A stretch of 64,000 bases of DNA from Setomelanomma holmii (Eukaryota > Ascomycota > Dothideomycetes > Pleosporales > Phaeosphaeriaceae): positions 62,001-126,000 of the forward strand of contig ML978237.1 in assembly GCA_010015745.1 (NCBI GenBank). Reading direction: 5' to 3'. How positions within the stretch are numbered: position 1 is the stretch's first letter; every line of letters starts with the position of its first letter. A model generated the notes under the pieces. The model made no database searches, had not been told where the DNA came from, and saw only the letters and a program-made list of their open reading frames with translations. The position numbers and the translations under genes are program-made. Below, in pieces: positions 54,547-64,000 of this stretch.

Positions 54547-56058
54547 ATGACCGCAGACGAACTGGGTAAAGCAACTGTACGGGTGTTCATCCATGCCACC
54601 ATCGTTACCGTCAATAAGGAACGTGAAGTTATTTTGGATGGCGCATTACTCGTGAAAGACGGTCGGATCGCCGCAGTCGGAAAGACCGAACACATCCTAC
54701 CAGAGATTCACGCCACAGAGAAGACTCTCGAAACCATCGACTGCACAGACAAGATCATCATTCCGGGACTGATCAACACCCACGCTCATCTCGTGCAGTC
54801 GCTGCTGCGAGGTCTAGCGGAGGATTTGCCTCTTCACAGCTGGCTATGCGATGCAATATGGCCATTGGAAGCGAATTACGCCGAAGAAGATGGTTACGTC
54901 GCATCGATGCTGACGATCGCGGAGATGCTGAAGACGGGGACAACATGCTTTCTCGAAGCTATGCTCACGCACAGAAGCGGATTGGAGAACGTGGTCCGGG
55001 CCGTTGAAGAGACGGGTATTAGGGCATGTTTGGTAAGATGACAATGTGCTCCCCTCGAGGCCCCTCGTTGACAACGAAAATAGGGCAAACTCATCAAGGC
55101 AGTAGAGACGAATCCAGACCTGAAGTTGAAGGATGCTAGAGACCGAGATGTGGCAAGCATGTCTCTTGATTCCGCTGTGTCGGCGCATGAGAAGTACCAT
55201 GGAAGTCAGAACGAACGCCTGCATATGTGGTTTTCGGCTGGCACACCAAGAGGGTCGCCAATGTCTGGTCACTCCGCCATTGGTGAAGCTGCGAGGTCTC
55301 GCGATATTGGCTTGACCATGCACTGTGCAGAAGCTCCAAAGGACCTCTCGATATATCGTCAGTACTACGACTGCAGTCCCATGCAGTTCTGCGACCAGAC
55401 CAAGTTGACGGGTGCGAACAGCGTCTTCGCACACGTCGTGCATGCGGATCCAAGCGCTGGTGATTTCAATATTCTGCGCGAGAGCAGGAGTACTGTGTCG
55501 CATAATCCGACCAGTAACCTCAAGCTGGGTTCGGGTGTGTGTCCTGTGCCAGACATGGTCGCTGCAGGCGTGAACGTGGCTCTTGGAACTGATGGCGCGC
55601 CCTGCAACAACACATACGACATGTTCCGCGAGATGCATCTAGCTTCGATCTTGCATAGTGGTGTTCGAGAAGATGCAGGCGTGCTAAGCGCCTACCAAGT
55701 TCTTGAGTTTGCCACCATCAATGGTGCTCGTGCGCTGGGACTGGAGAACCAGATAGGCAGTGTGGAGATTGGCAAGAAGGCCGACATAGTCGTTGTCGCT
55801 CCTAGAGGTGTGCGCTCAGCCCCATGGGATGCGTCCCAAGTGGCAGCAGGCGGGATCGATCCTGTCACCGTGCTGGTCCATAGCTCAGGCATGGATGTTG
55901 ATACGGTTCTGGTAGATGGTGTCTTCCTTGTTGAGAAGGGAAAGCTCTTGCAGATTGACGAGGAAAATGTTGTGAGTAGAGCCAAAGAATCGGTCGCGGG
56001 CATTCGCAAAAGGAGCAAAGTCGGCGCCCGCAACCATATGTCTCTCAAGTATACATGA
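54547..56058 (+). CDS. Amidohydrolase of the deaminase/chlorohydrolase (TrzN/AtzA/SsnA-like) group
   Basis: Exons 54547-55032 and 55084-56058 (51-nt intron) give 486 residues. Metal-binding residues of the amidohydrolase barrel are visible: HAH at 79-81 (GLINTHAHLVQSLLRG), H242 in MHCAEAP, H279 or H282 in AHVVHAD and D332 in LGTDGAPCNN, with NPTSNLKLGSG between. The N-terminal part (ATIVTVNKEREVILDGALLVKDGRIAAVG) is the usual composite beta domain, and VEIGKKADIVVV closes it. Relatives deaminate guanine, 8-oxoguanine, S-adenosylhomocysteine or methylthioadenosine, or hydrolyse triazines. I cannot choose among them by eye. The divergent nucleobase permease and a Ppr1/UaY-type site point to a purine-like ring as substrate. 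Confidence 0.92.
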
Positions 56059-56336
56059 TTTGCATTGTCGGAGAAATCTTCAATCTGAGCGGTGATGCGA
56101 GGTGAATCGGTGTGGCGTAGATGATCAGTTAACAGTGTGCTAGGGTCGGACGATGCTGAGTGCGATGAATGTCAAGTAGGCCCGGCCGAGCAGTGGCAAT
56201 GGGAAATCGAGCTGGCAGGTGCGGATGATCCAGACCTGATGATGCACGAAACGTGCGTAGTGGTGACACGAAAGCTCACTAGATGCGACAACAATGTTGA
56301 GATGCTCGTATACTTGTTTTGGGCGGAGCCAACAGT

Positions 56337-57469
56337 TCACTCATCCTTCGAGTAAAATCCGACATCCCCACTGTCCCTGCCTAGCTCCAACAGCCTCTCC
56401 CTCATCCCTTTCGCCCTTTCGACCCACTCCTCACCTTCGCATTTACTCAGATCCCACTCTTTAGCCCACTCTCCAACGCCATGCTGCAACACGTTCCTCG
56501 CTCGCTGCGTGCCCGCAGCCTTCGTACCAATGCTACCATGCAACGTCATCCTCTCTTTTTCACAATCATAGACACCCCGATGCAAAATATTGTTGTTGTA
56601 AAAAGCCACCTCTCCCGCCTTCAGGTTCACCGTGATCTGACCCGGCAAACTCGACTCATATGGATCTGCGTGTCTCTCAATATCCGTTCTCGCACGCTTA
56701 TGCGATCCAGGTATCAAGATCAGCGACGAGTCGTCATACAGTGCCAGGTTCCACTGCGCATGCCAACCTGGCTTGTTCAAACGCTCCAACTCCTCATCAG
56801 CTGTCGCAGTGGCAGGGACATCATCTCTGTGCCATCGCAATGCGAAATCATGGCCTGGTCGGACAAGCATGTTGTACAATTCCATGGTCAAATCACCCTG
56901 CTCAGATTCGATCAGTGCAGCCACATAACGCAGCAACTCTGCGTCAAAATAGCTCTTTGCGAACGTCAAGTGATCTGGATTTGAGGGATGCAAGAGGTGC
57001 TGAACGCCCCATATCCCATTGCTAGGATCCTGAGGCCAGGGCGGGAATTGTTTGGGGAGGGTGCGGATGTAGGGCCATTTCCCTGAGCGCGCAGCAGAGA
57101 AGATGCGTATTGCTGCGGCGCGCAGATTGTCGAGGTCGAAGGAAGGGAAGAGAGAGGCGGAGAGAACGACAAAGCCGTCGCGGTCGAGGGATTCGCGGGC
57201 CGCGGTGTAGGGGTCGGATGTTGAGGTTGTTATGCTTGCGATGTGGGCTAAAAGAGTGTTGGTAGGTGCGGAGTCGGATGTGTCGAATGGAAGGATGATC
57301 TTACCTTACCTTTATCACCTTTTCCATTGGCTTGCGAATCTACTTTCGTACTGGATAGCGGCTTATCTGCTGGCTCTTCTACAGCAGGTTGTGCGAAAGG
57401 AAGAGAAACTGTAGCTTTGGCGCTGCCTTTGTGCCCACCTCTATCAGGTTGGTGCTCTGTGTAAGGCAT
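56337..57469 (-). CDS. Phytanoyl-CoA-dioxygenase-family protein (Fe(II)/2-oxoglutarate)
   Basis: Exons 57469-57310 and 57247-56337 (62-nt intron) give 356 residues. The N-terminal 50 residues are hydrophilic and variable. The core begins YTAARESLDRDGFVVLSASLF, as in PhyH proteins. The iron-binding facial triad is H193 and D195 in RWHRDD and H276 in NNNILHRGVYD, with R286 (ERMTLHGS) as probable 2-oxoglutarate ligand. ILIPGSHKRARTD is the conserved strand near the end of the fold. The reaction would be hydroxylation of an unknown small molecule. It lies tail-to-tail with the amidohydrolase gene, 278 bp between stops, so it may belong to the same metabolic group; this is only a guess from position. 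Confidence 0.9.
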
Positions 57470-60400
57470 TTTGCTAATCAAAGGAAGCCAAAGGATGGAT
57501 TGGATATTGTGATGAGTGGGTTTGTTCGGTTGTTGCAAGTTGAGGTTGCTCTGTAGAGGTGTGGCACAGCACAAAGCTACCCCGCATCGACAAGCTTCAC
57601 CCCACCTTACGTGTGTTCTCTGAGTAAGTTGATGCATGCGCCCCTTGCGTCTTTACTCATGCGACAACATCATGTGGCTCACGACTGCAAGAATCACACA
57701 CTCTCTCTCGAATATCTAATGATATATGGGTAGCCACAAAACTGACAACCATACAGTCTAATTGTATCCTGATGACCCGGCAATGCACAGGTCTAATCCA
57801 ATACACTCGGATCACCTTATCGGGTATCAAATACAGAGAGTAACCAAGCGGTATCGACTGAACCCCTGCTGAATGTCTTCGTGGTAACACACGGCCAATG
57901 GCACAGTGTTCTTAGCCTAATTTCACTTGCTTATCCAGTACAATGACATGGTCTGGCAATTTCAACTGAACGTTCCCGCGGCAAGCTCACCAGAAAGGTT
58001 CGGGAATCCTGGCACAGACTACACTTGTGGCGTTTGTTGAAGCAAGCATGGAAGATCTGGGGAATAAAAGTTGTTGAGATCTGAAGAAGCCAGGAGTCGC
58101 GATCGTGATCCCGTCCTGTGTTTGAGATACAGGACATGCTAATACCCAAATCCACAACTTTGTAATTTCCACGGCTTTCGGCTGACCAGCTTCGGCCCCT
58201 TAGAGCCCTAGATGGGGGAGCACACGACCTCGCAATTCCAGGGACCCAAAGAACAGTTCGGTCATCTTTGGGCGCCACGTTGTTCTGCACGCCGTTGCTA
58301 GGGCGGAAATTGCGAGCTGCGATGGAATGATAGGAACGGTCAATCTGAAACGGTTGTACAAGTGGATCGTGTGACCAAGGGTACTGGCCCGAGAATACTT
58401 GTACCACTCTTTACCATTTAGTGCCTCACACGCTGGGGTTCAATGACGTTCGAAGTGCGACTCGAGATTGAGATGTTCAGTACAGAAGAACAAAAACGTT
58501 CGATCGATCTCGACAATGAATTTTGACTCTCGGAACGTGTCATAGAAATCGGACGATCCATACGAACATGATCAGATCAGCTGTGAATGCTGGAGCCAGA
58601 AGTATTCGAAGACTAATCCTGTTGAGATGTGCGAGTCGCTCGGGTATATGCTCAACAAGTGGCTTTTGATCGCGGCGTACGGCTACTGGCATGACCTGTT
58701 CATGACCGTTGCAAAGGTGATCTGCGAGGAGCAGCGGAACCAAACTCATGGGCTTCTGCAGTCACTTTCCGAGATCCGGGACATCGTCGATCACTTATTC
58801 GAAATTTGAGGAGAGAGTCCGGGAGGCGTACTTCGGCCTTATTGGTCGAATTGGTGCAAAGGCAGCCGACGCGTCTTGCGGGTTAGTGCTCTTGTTAGCA
58901 TGACGTTACAGAACCTGCCTCGATTGTGATTGGGTCCATGCAGAGTTCTGAATGTTTCAAGTGGCACTTTCTTCCGCAGGTGTGATTGGTGTGTTGAAGA
59001 GAAATGCACCGCATTTTCCTGTTGAGCCACTTGTTGAGGTCGACACGTGAAAGTGAAAGTCGAGCCTTTACTGTGGTACGTGGCTGAATGGAGACGTAAA
59101 CGTGGAGAAGAGTCTCGGTCTTGATGGAATCGATGGTGGAGGCGGGCATGGACATCAGGTACACATTGGACCTCTTTCTGGCTAAGTGTAGGAACCGAAG
59201 CTGTCCACGATGAGGTCGAAGCGTGGGGCCGTTGTGCTGTGCCGAGGACAAGAGAGCTGAATTGCGGAGACATTCAGGAACTTCTTTGTCTGAATTATAT
59301 GCAGATAGTCGTCATCTAGATGTAACCTTTGCACGCGACTAAACTCCAGGCTCAAGACTTGCACACGCTGAGCTTGCCCTGCTCGTAACACCGTAGAGAC
59401 CCAGTTGTCGACAGGCTGAGACGTTGCCACGAGTGCCTCTAGCAGGACTCAAAGCTGCTCGCTGGCGCTGTTTCAGATGCTTTGGCAAGCACCACCGCGT
59501 GAGTACGAGCAAGGCAAGAAACTTGTAGCTGTTAGTTCGAAGCCGACTTCACGGTTCGCTGCGGGTCGTTGTTCCGAGCTGTCCCACTACAGTGGATAGA
59601 CGAAAACTCAAACACGTTCTCGGTACCTGCTCGTAAATGTCGCGACAGCCACGACATCTTCAACAACAAGGATGGGGTGTTCTGGCGGAGTGAAGGCGAG
59701 GAGGCAACATGCTGGAGCAATGACAACGGAAAGAATCCATGCGTCTACCAATGCGCGGCGGTGGTGAATGTCGATGCAGCCGGAAGCGGCAGGAGATTTT
59801 CGCGCATGATTTTTGATTGGTAGCGCTTGCTCAGAATAGCAGGCGACCCACTAGTCACTCGCGTCATCCCGGCTTGAAAAGCGGGGCAACAGGCGTGGTG
59901 CAACACGCACAGCAAAACCGTGATGTCTTCCATGTCGGTGCGGGATGCAATCGAGGGTCCAAATAGAGAGTGAATCTAGTACCATCTCATTGGCCTCCAG
60001 ATGCCACGGCTCGAGCATGTTTCCTCATTTGCAGGAAATGATCATGTGCCTGTCGAAGGCACATCAAACGGATCTCATCTCGCTCGCTTCCCCACGCCTT
60101 GGCATTCAAAACGCAGTATTACTCCGCGATGTCGTTGACTTTTTTCGACGATCCTGTCAAATATACCGTGCGGCCTGGTGGCGTACGGCGGACCCTGTCG
60201 AATGTGTCGGTGCTGCGAATAGTCAAGGAAGAGTCGCATTGATGGCCAATTTAACCATCCTTTGGAGTATTTCGTGCCTCTCAACCTCCCACGTTGCTGG
60301 GAATTGACATTTTCGAATTTCATCTTCCCGTCAATTGCAATCGTCCCATGTGAAACGGGCCCGCAATTGCATGTCCTGTGGCAATAAGCGGGAACATGTC

Positions 60401-62019
60401 GGTGAGCTTGACCATGACGAGCTTATCGTACACGGTATATGCACGCCATGGGTTGAACATCCCTGCTGGACTCCTCAGGCCACGAATTCGCGGCTTTATG
60501 GTGCTGGACCATACCCACCGCTCTTCACCAACTGTTGCAAACGGCTCAGCCGCAGGTGTGGGTCTCGCAGAGCTTGTGATGTGGTTGGACAGGCTGTGAG
60601 CATCCACGTAAGTGTTTACCAGATCGCGTACCGTACTTGTTCGGGCTAAACGCGTCAAGAACGAATCCATTGGGGGATAGTCGACGGCTATGCGACCCAT
60701 TTATCGCCCTGCCCACACAGAACGATGAGGGCATGATAAATGCCCGCTACCGTCGACATTGGCCTTTCGTGATGGTGGACCCTGGAGCGCAAGGAATGTG
60801 GACGTGCGGTTGCGTCGCCTCGGAAGCCGCGCCTTGTTCGGAATGGAAGAGAAGTCGGACAGGCGGTGACGATGAGCATGAACGTCTGTTGTGCTCTGAT
60901 CCCATGCATTGCGGGCGTGCACGGCAACAGGCCCTGCTTTGGAGGTGGTCGAGGATCAACAAGAAGTTAGGTAGAAATTTGGCGGGCGCACTATGGAGCT
61001 GCAGCAGGGGAAGCGCGAGCAATTCCTGTATCAATGCGCTCGAGCACTTCATAGGCTGGCCATGTACGGGGTTCATGGAGTGAAGCTGCAAAGAATGCCG
61101 CACATGTGCTGAACTGCCTCTTGAAAGTGGCCGCGGCGGAAGAGTCAGATATTCGATCGGCTTCGATTACGAGCGGATGTGCCACCTTTGCAGCCTTGCT
61201 CCTCGGTGCGTGCGGTGCGGGACGCGTGAAAGCCAGCCATAAGCTGGCCTGAACCTCCACCCCATCGCAACGACAAGGCTCGCGAACAGCAATTGCATCA
61301 TCCACACAATCGCAGCCGGCGAGCGTGAAAGAAAGGGCCTGTGACTGCACCCTGCGCACCGACGCCGTACGGGTGTCCACTGCTGGCGTGAGGTAAGTCG
61401 GTATTGATCTCCCATGTCTGGCGTTAGCACCAGCACGGACACTTTCTTGTGAGCCCCTTAGCATCTCCAACCTCAACTCTTCACCCGCCGACGACATCGT
61501 CTTCGCCCTCCCTCCGCTATTATTTCCTTTCTGCTTGCTTTTGATCGTTCTTCGTTCTCAGCGCAGTCCGCCGACACGTAGACGCCGTCCAATGCAGGCT
61601 TGAGTGTCAGTTCGAGGAGGCTTGGTACACGCTGCCATCTCCGTCGATTTCCATCAGCCTTCCTGAGCTCCGGCCCACGTCGCTGCATTCTATTCTCTGT
61701 TTTAATACTTTCTCTGGTTTTGTTTCGTAGCAGGTACATCTCTCCCATCGCCCGCCGTCTGCACGCTGCCTGTTACGTAGCCGTGTCTTCCCTGCCGCCT
61801 CCCTTCACATCTCGTCGTTGTGGTCCCGGCTCTGAACAGCCACGTTCAGTCTATAGCCTCGCATCAAATCCATCTCCCATTGCGTCACACACACTTTACG
61901 AAGCCGGACGCTGACTCTGTTGTCGTTTGCAGTTTTCATCACCTGCCTCTGTCGCCACTCCCACGACGCGCAGGCCCACTTCGATCGAGCGCCCTCTGCC
62001 GTATTGTTGACGGGTACCC
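57470..62019. other. Gene-poor region, about 4.5 kb
   Basis: No gene is secure here. A 126-codon minus frame (60320-60700) is listed separately. An exon-like frame near 58550-58809 (+), after a TAG acceptor at 58543-58545, has natural-looking composition (LNKWLLIAAYGYWHDLFMTVAKVI) but no start. The right end (61500-62019) is C/T-rich and is the promoter and leader of the next gene. Confidence 0.45.
60320..60700 (-). CDS. Candidate small protein or gene remnant
   Basis: ATG 60700 opens 126 codons in one exon. The composition looks protein-like: STVRDLVNTYVDAHSLSNHI, EERWVWSSTIKPRIRGLRSP and LVMVKLTDMFPLIATGHAIAGPF. No signal peptide and no known motif was recognised. It stands alone in a gene-poor stretch, so it could be a remnant of a longer gene or a chance frame. 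Confidence 0.3.
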   Translation of the reverse strand: MGRIAVDYPPMDSFLTRLARTSTVRDLVNTYVDAHSLSNHITSSARPTPAAEPFATVGEERWVWSSTIKPRIRGLRSPAGMFNPWRAYTVYDKLVMVKLTDMFPLIATGHAIAGPFHMGRLQLTGR

Positions 62020-64000
62020 ATGGCTCAGGTACTCGCGCCAATCGTTCAGACAACCGGAACCATTACAATGCCATATTCGCCCTCTGATGGCTACCAGAAC
62101 GCGCCCCCACAATCCCACCACTCGCAGCAGCGAGGCTCGCAAATGCCGCGAAACCAGATGTACAATGGCCACTCGAGCGGAACAGGCTACAGAGGCACGT
62201 CTGCACCGATAGCACCGTATGCCTTCTCCAGCACGCCCCAGCTGCGCCAGGAGAACAGGTCTGTCTCAGCGCCGAACTCGCAAGCCCCGCAGCAGCTGCC
62301 CAGCCATGTCAACCAGGCCCGCCTAGGCCATCCCTCCCACCCTTCCTCTTCATCCGACTCGACTGTATCGACGTCGGGCTCCTCCAACCGGTCGCTTGCC
62401 AATCCTCCTGGGAAATCAGCTGATAGCCTTGCGCCCTCCATCTCTCTTTCAACCTCCGTACCCGACCTATCATTCTCGGTCGGCGATGCGCCGGTCAAGC
62501 CATCACCTGGCCGCTACAGACGCGGCGGCGGGAGAACAGACTCGTCGAATAGCATACCTACAGGGGCTTCGACCCCAACGCAGCGGTCTACGACCGCCAC
62601 GCCGACTGCGGGAGCTGGTGCACCGCCACTGGGTCAAACAGCGACTGACGGTGATGTGTCGGGCCCGACAAGACCGGGACACAACCGGGCGAGTAGCGCA
62701 GATGATACAGCCCTCGCTCGCGCAGGTGGCCTGGACGCTGCAAAAAGGTACAGGAGGCGTAGCTTCAATGGCCTCGATGCCAATGGTCTTGCGGCCAACA
62801 TGGCTTCCATGCAAGTCACCCCAGCCGCGGGCCAGAGTACGACAGGAAGCGCTCGTTCGCCAAACTCGAACAGACCCACCTCCAGTGCGAGTAGACAAGC
62901 CAGCCGGCCGACCTCGAGCCACAGTCACGATAGACAGGGCAGCGCAGGTAGCACTTCCTCCAACGCCTCCTCTAGGCCACAGGTAAGTCAATTACGTCTA
63001 TTCAAGGTATGGTGCTAACATTACTGTAGTCGCGCACTGAGCCTGTCGCCCCTCGCACGTACGCGTCTGTCGCTGGAGGCACCTCTTCTAAAGCTACCGA
63101 AGCCGCCAGACGTCACGCTCCATCACCATTGTCCCACCCTGTTTCGCCATCCGAGCCTCCGAGCCCCGTGAAGTCACCAGCGATGCCTAGTGCCGCTGTT
63201 CAGCAGCTCACCGCTGTTAATGACAAGGACAAGGGTGTAAAGTCTCGTCTCCGACGTGCCTTCTCCTTTGGAAGCGCTGCTGAACTTCGACGTGCCTCTG
63301 CCCAGAATAATATCTCTGCAGAGCGTGCGAAATTGAGGAAGGACCGATACCAATCAGAGGAGGATGCCGAACAGGCTGCCATCATTGCTAAGCAGGAAGC
63401 TGCTGGTATCGGTGCTGGAATCTATTCTGGTCAAGGCGGCATGGGCTCTACGGACAATCTATCCGTTGCTTCCGCTGCCTCTTCAGCGTCGATCATGCTC
63501 CGCAAAATGGGGCAGGGCATGAAGAAGGGGTCAAGATCTATCAAAGGACTCTTCAGGCCTAAATCTGTGATCGGCGTCCCGGCCGCCGATGGTCCAATTG
63601 CAAGACCGAGCGTTGGGGAAGTCTCATTTGTCTCCGTGGAGGCAGAACGACAAAAGGTCAACGTCAACGCCGACCCGCATGATCAAGTCCGTGGCGGAAC
63701 TGGCTATCCTCGACTGGAGCGCAACTCGATTGATGCTGGAAAGACCGCGGAGATTGTGAACCCGTCTGTTTCAGGGAGTGATTCCATGACTAGGAAAAGC
63801 ATCGTTGGCGGTGACCGAGAACGCGCAGAAATTCTCTCAAACATGAAGAAGGGAATTCTCAAGCGTAAGTGAACTGTGATGCATGCTATTTTCATATCTA
63901 ACAAGATATAGGTAATGGTACCAATTCCGATGCTGGTTCACCCGTACTTCGCCCGACTGATTCGCAACGATCCAACTCTCCAAGTACTCCCAACGACAAG
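62020..64000 (+). CDS. Large disordered protein with a conserved basic segment (3' end beyond window)
   Basis: Exons 62020-62982, 63030-63864 and 63912-64000, where the window ends; the introns are both 47 nt. ATG 62020 (MAQVLAPIVQTTG). At least 629 residues. The first 350 are Ser/Thr/Pro/Gln-rich and disordered (SHPSSSSDSTVSTSGSSNRS, RPTSSASRQASRPTSS). A conserved-looking segment follows: VKSRLRRAFSFGSAAELRRAS (about 395-415), then ISAERAKLRKDRYQSEEDAEQAAIIAKQEAAGIGAGIYSGQGGMGSTDNLS, and LRKMGQGMKKGSRSIKGLFRPKS (about 487-510). The last includes a basic amphipathic stretch that could bind membranes or partner proteins. I do not recognise the family with certainty. No membrane helix or catalytic domain is visible in this part. 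Confidence 0.85.

Noticed and set aside
60991..61497. 168-codon minus-strand frame
   Set aside because: Ala/Arg-rich without domains, and competing open frames on the other strand; likely chance in a GC-rich stretch.
1..64000. CRISPR arrays, bacterial operons, prophage or integron features
   Set aside because: Introns, a nuclear-type tRNA and the gene content show eukaryotic DNA; the tandem repeats are degenerate and lack CRISPR spacing.

Overview
This window looks like nuclear DNA of a filamentous ascomycete. Genes carry short GT-AG introns (about 44 to 66 nt) with CTAAC/CTGAC-like branch sites. The gene set includes Pth11-like seven-helix receptors, a quelling-type RNA-dependent RNA polymerase, calcineurin B, Swc5, TCTP and a Sur2-like hydroxylase. 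A Dothideomycete is my best guess from gene content and style, but that is inference and I cannot name the species. All exon models were made by eye from splice signals and reading-frame continuity.

Layout. 0-6 kb: a small unknown gene, an intact Pth11-like receptor (-) and a secreted FAD-linked oxidase (+). 6-18.5 kb: a sparse stretch with a zinc-knuckle/coiled-coil gene (-), a tRNA-Asp with an 11-nt intron (-), a four-helix membrane protein (+), a sulfotransferase-like gene (-) and a 169-bp solo LTR. 18.8-25.3 kb: a large disordered protein followed by two degenerate tandem-repeat arrays, an alpha/beta hydrolase with a mitochondrial-type leader, and the wreck of a second alpha/beta hydrolase. 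25.3-43 kb: a dense housekeeping block with calcineurin B (CNB1), a DUF1770/Atg43-like protein, a Fig1-like membrane protein, a disordered protein, a Sur2-like hydroxylase, TCTP, the RdRP, Swc5 and a multi-helix membrane protein with an AT-hook-like tail. 43-52 kb: a cytochrome P450, a dead Pth11-like gene, and a C2H2 protein with a membrane helix that carries a second copy of the 169-bp solo LTR inside its first candidate intron. 52-57.5 kb: an NCS2 nucleobase permease, an amidohydrolase and a phytanoyl-CoA-dioxygenase-family gene. 57.5-62 kb is gene-poor. 62-64 kb holds the 5' part of a large disordered protein cut by the window edge.

The most interesting unit is the divergent NCS2 permease/amidohydrolase pair. 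Its 563-bp shared promoter holds a perfect TTCGG-N6-CCGAA palindrome, the known site of Ppr1/UaY-type purine and pyrimidine regulators. It also holds five HGATAR (AreA/GATA-factor) sites within about 100 bp. The permease has the NCS2 fold, but residues equivalent to the known substrate-binding ones are changed. Together this suggests an uptake-and-hydrolysis module for an unusual purine-like or triazine-like nitrogen source.

Other notable signals are the hairpin plus overlapping uORF at the RdRP start codon, the pair of 169-bp solo LTRs (one with a perfect target duplication), the two decayed genes and the tandem arrays downstream of the large disordered gene.
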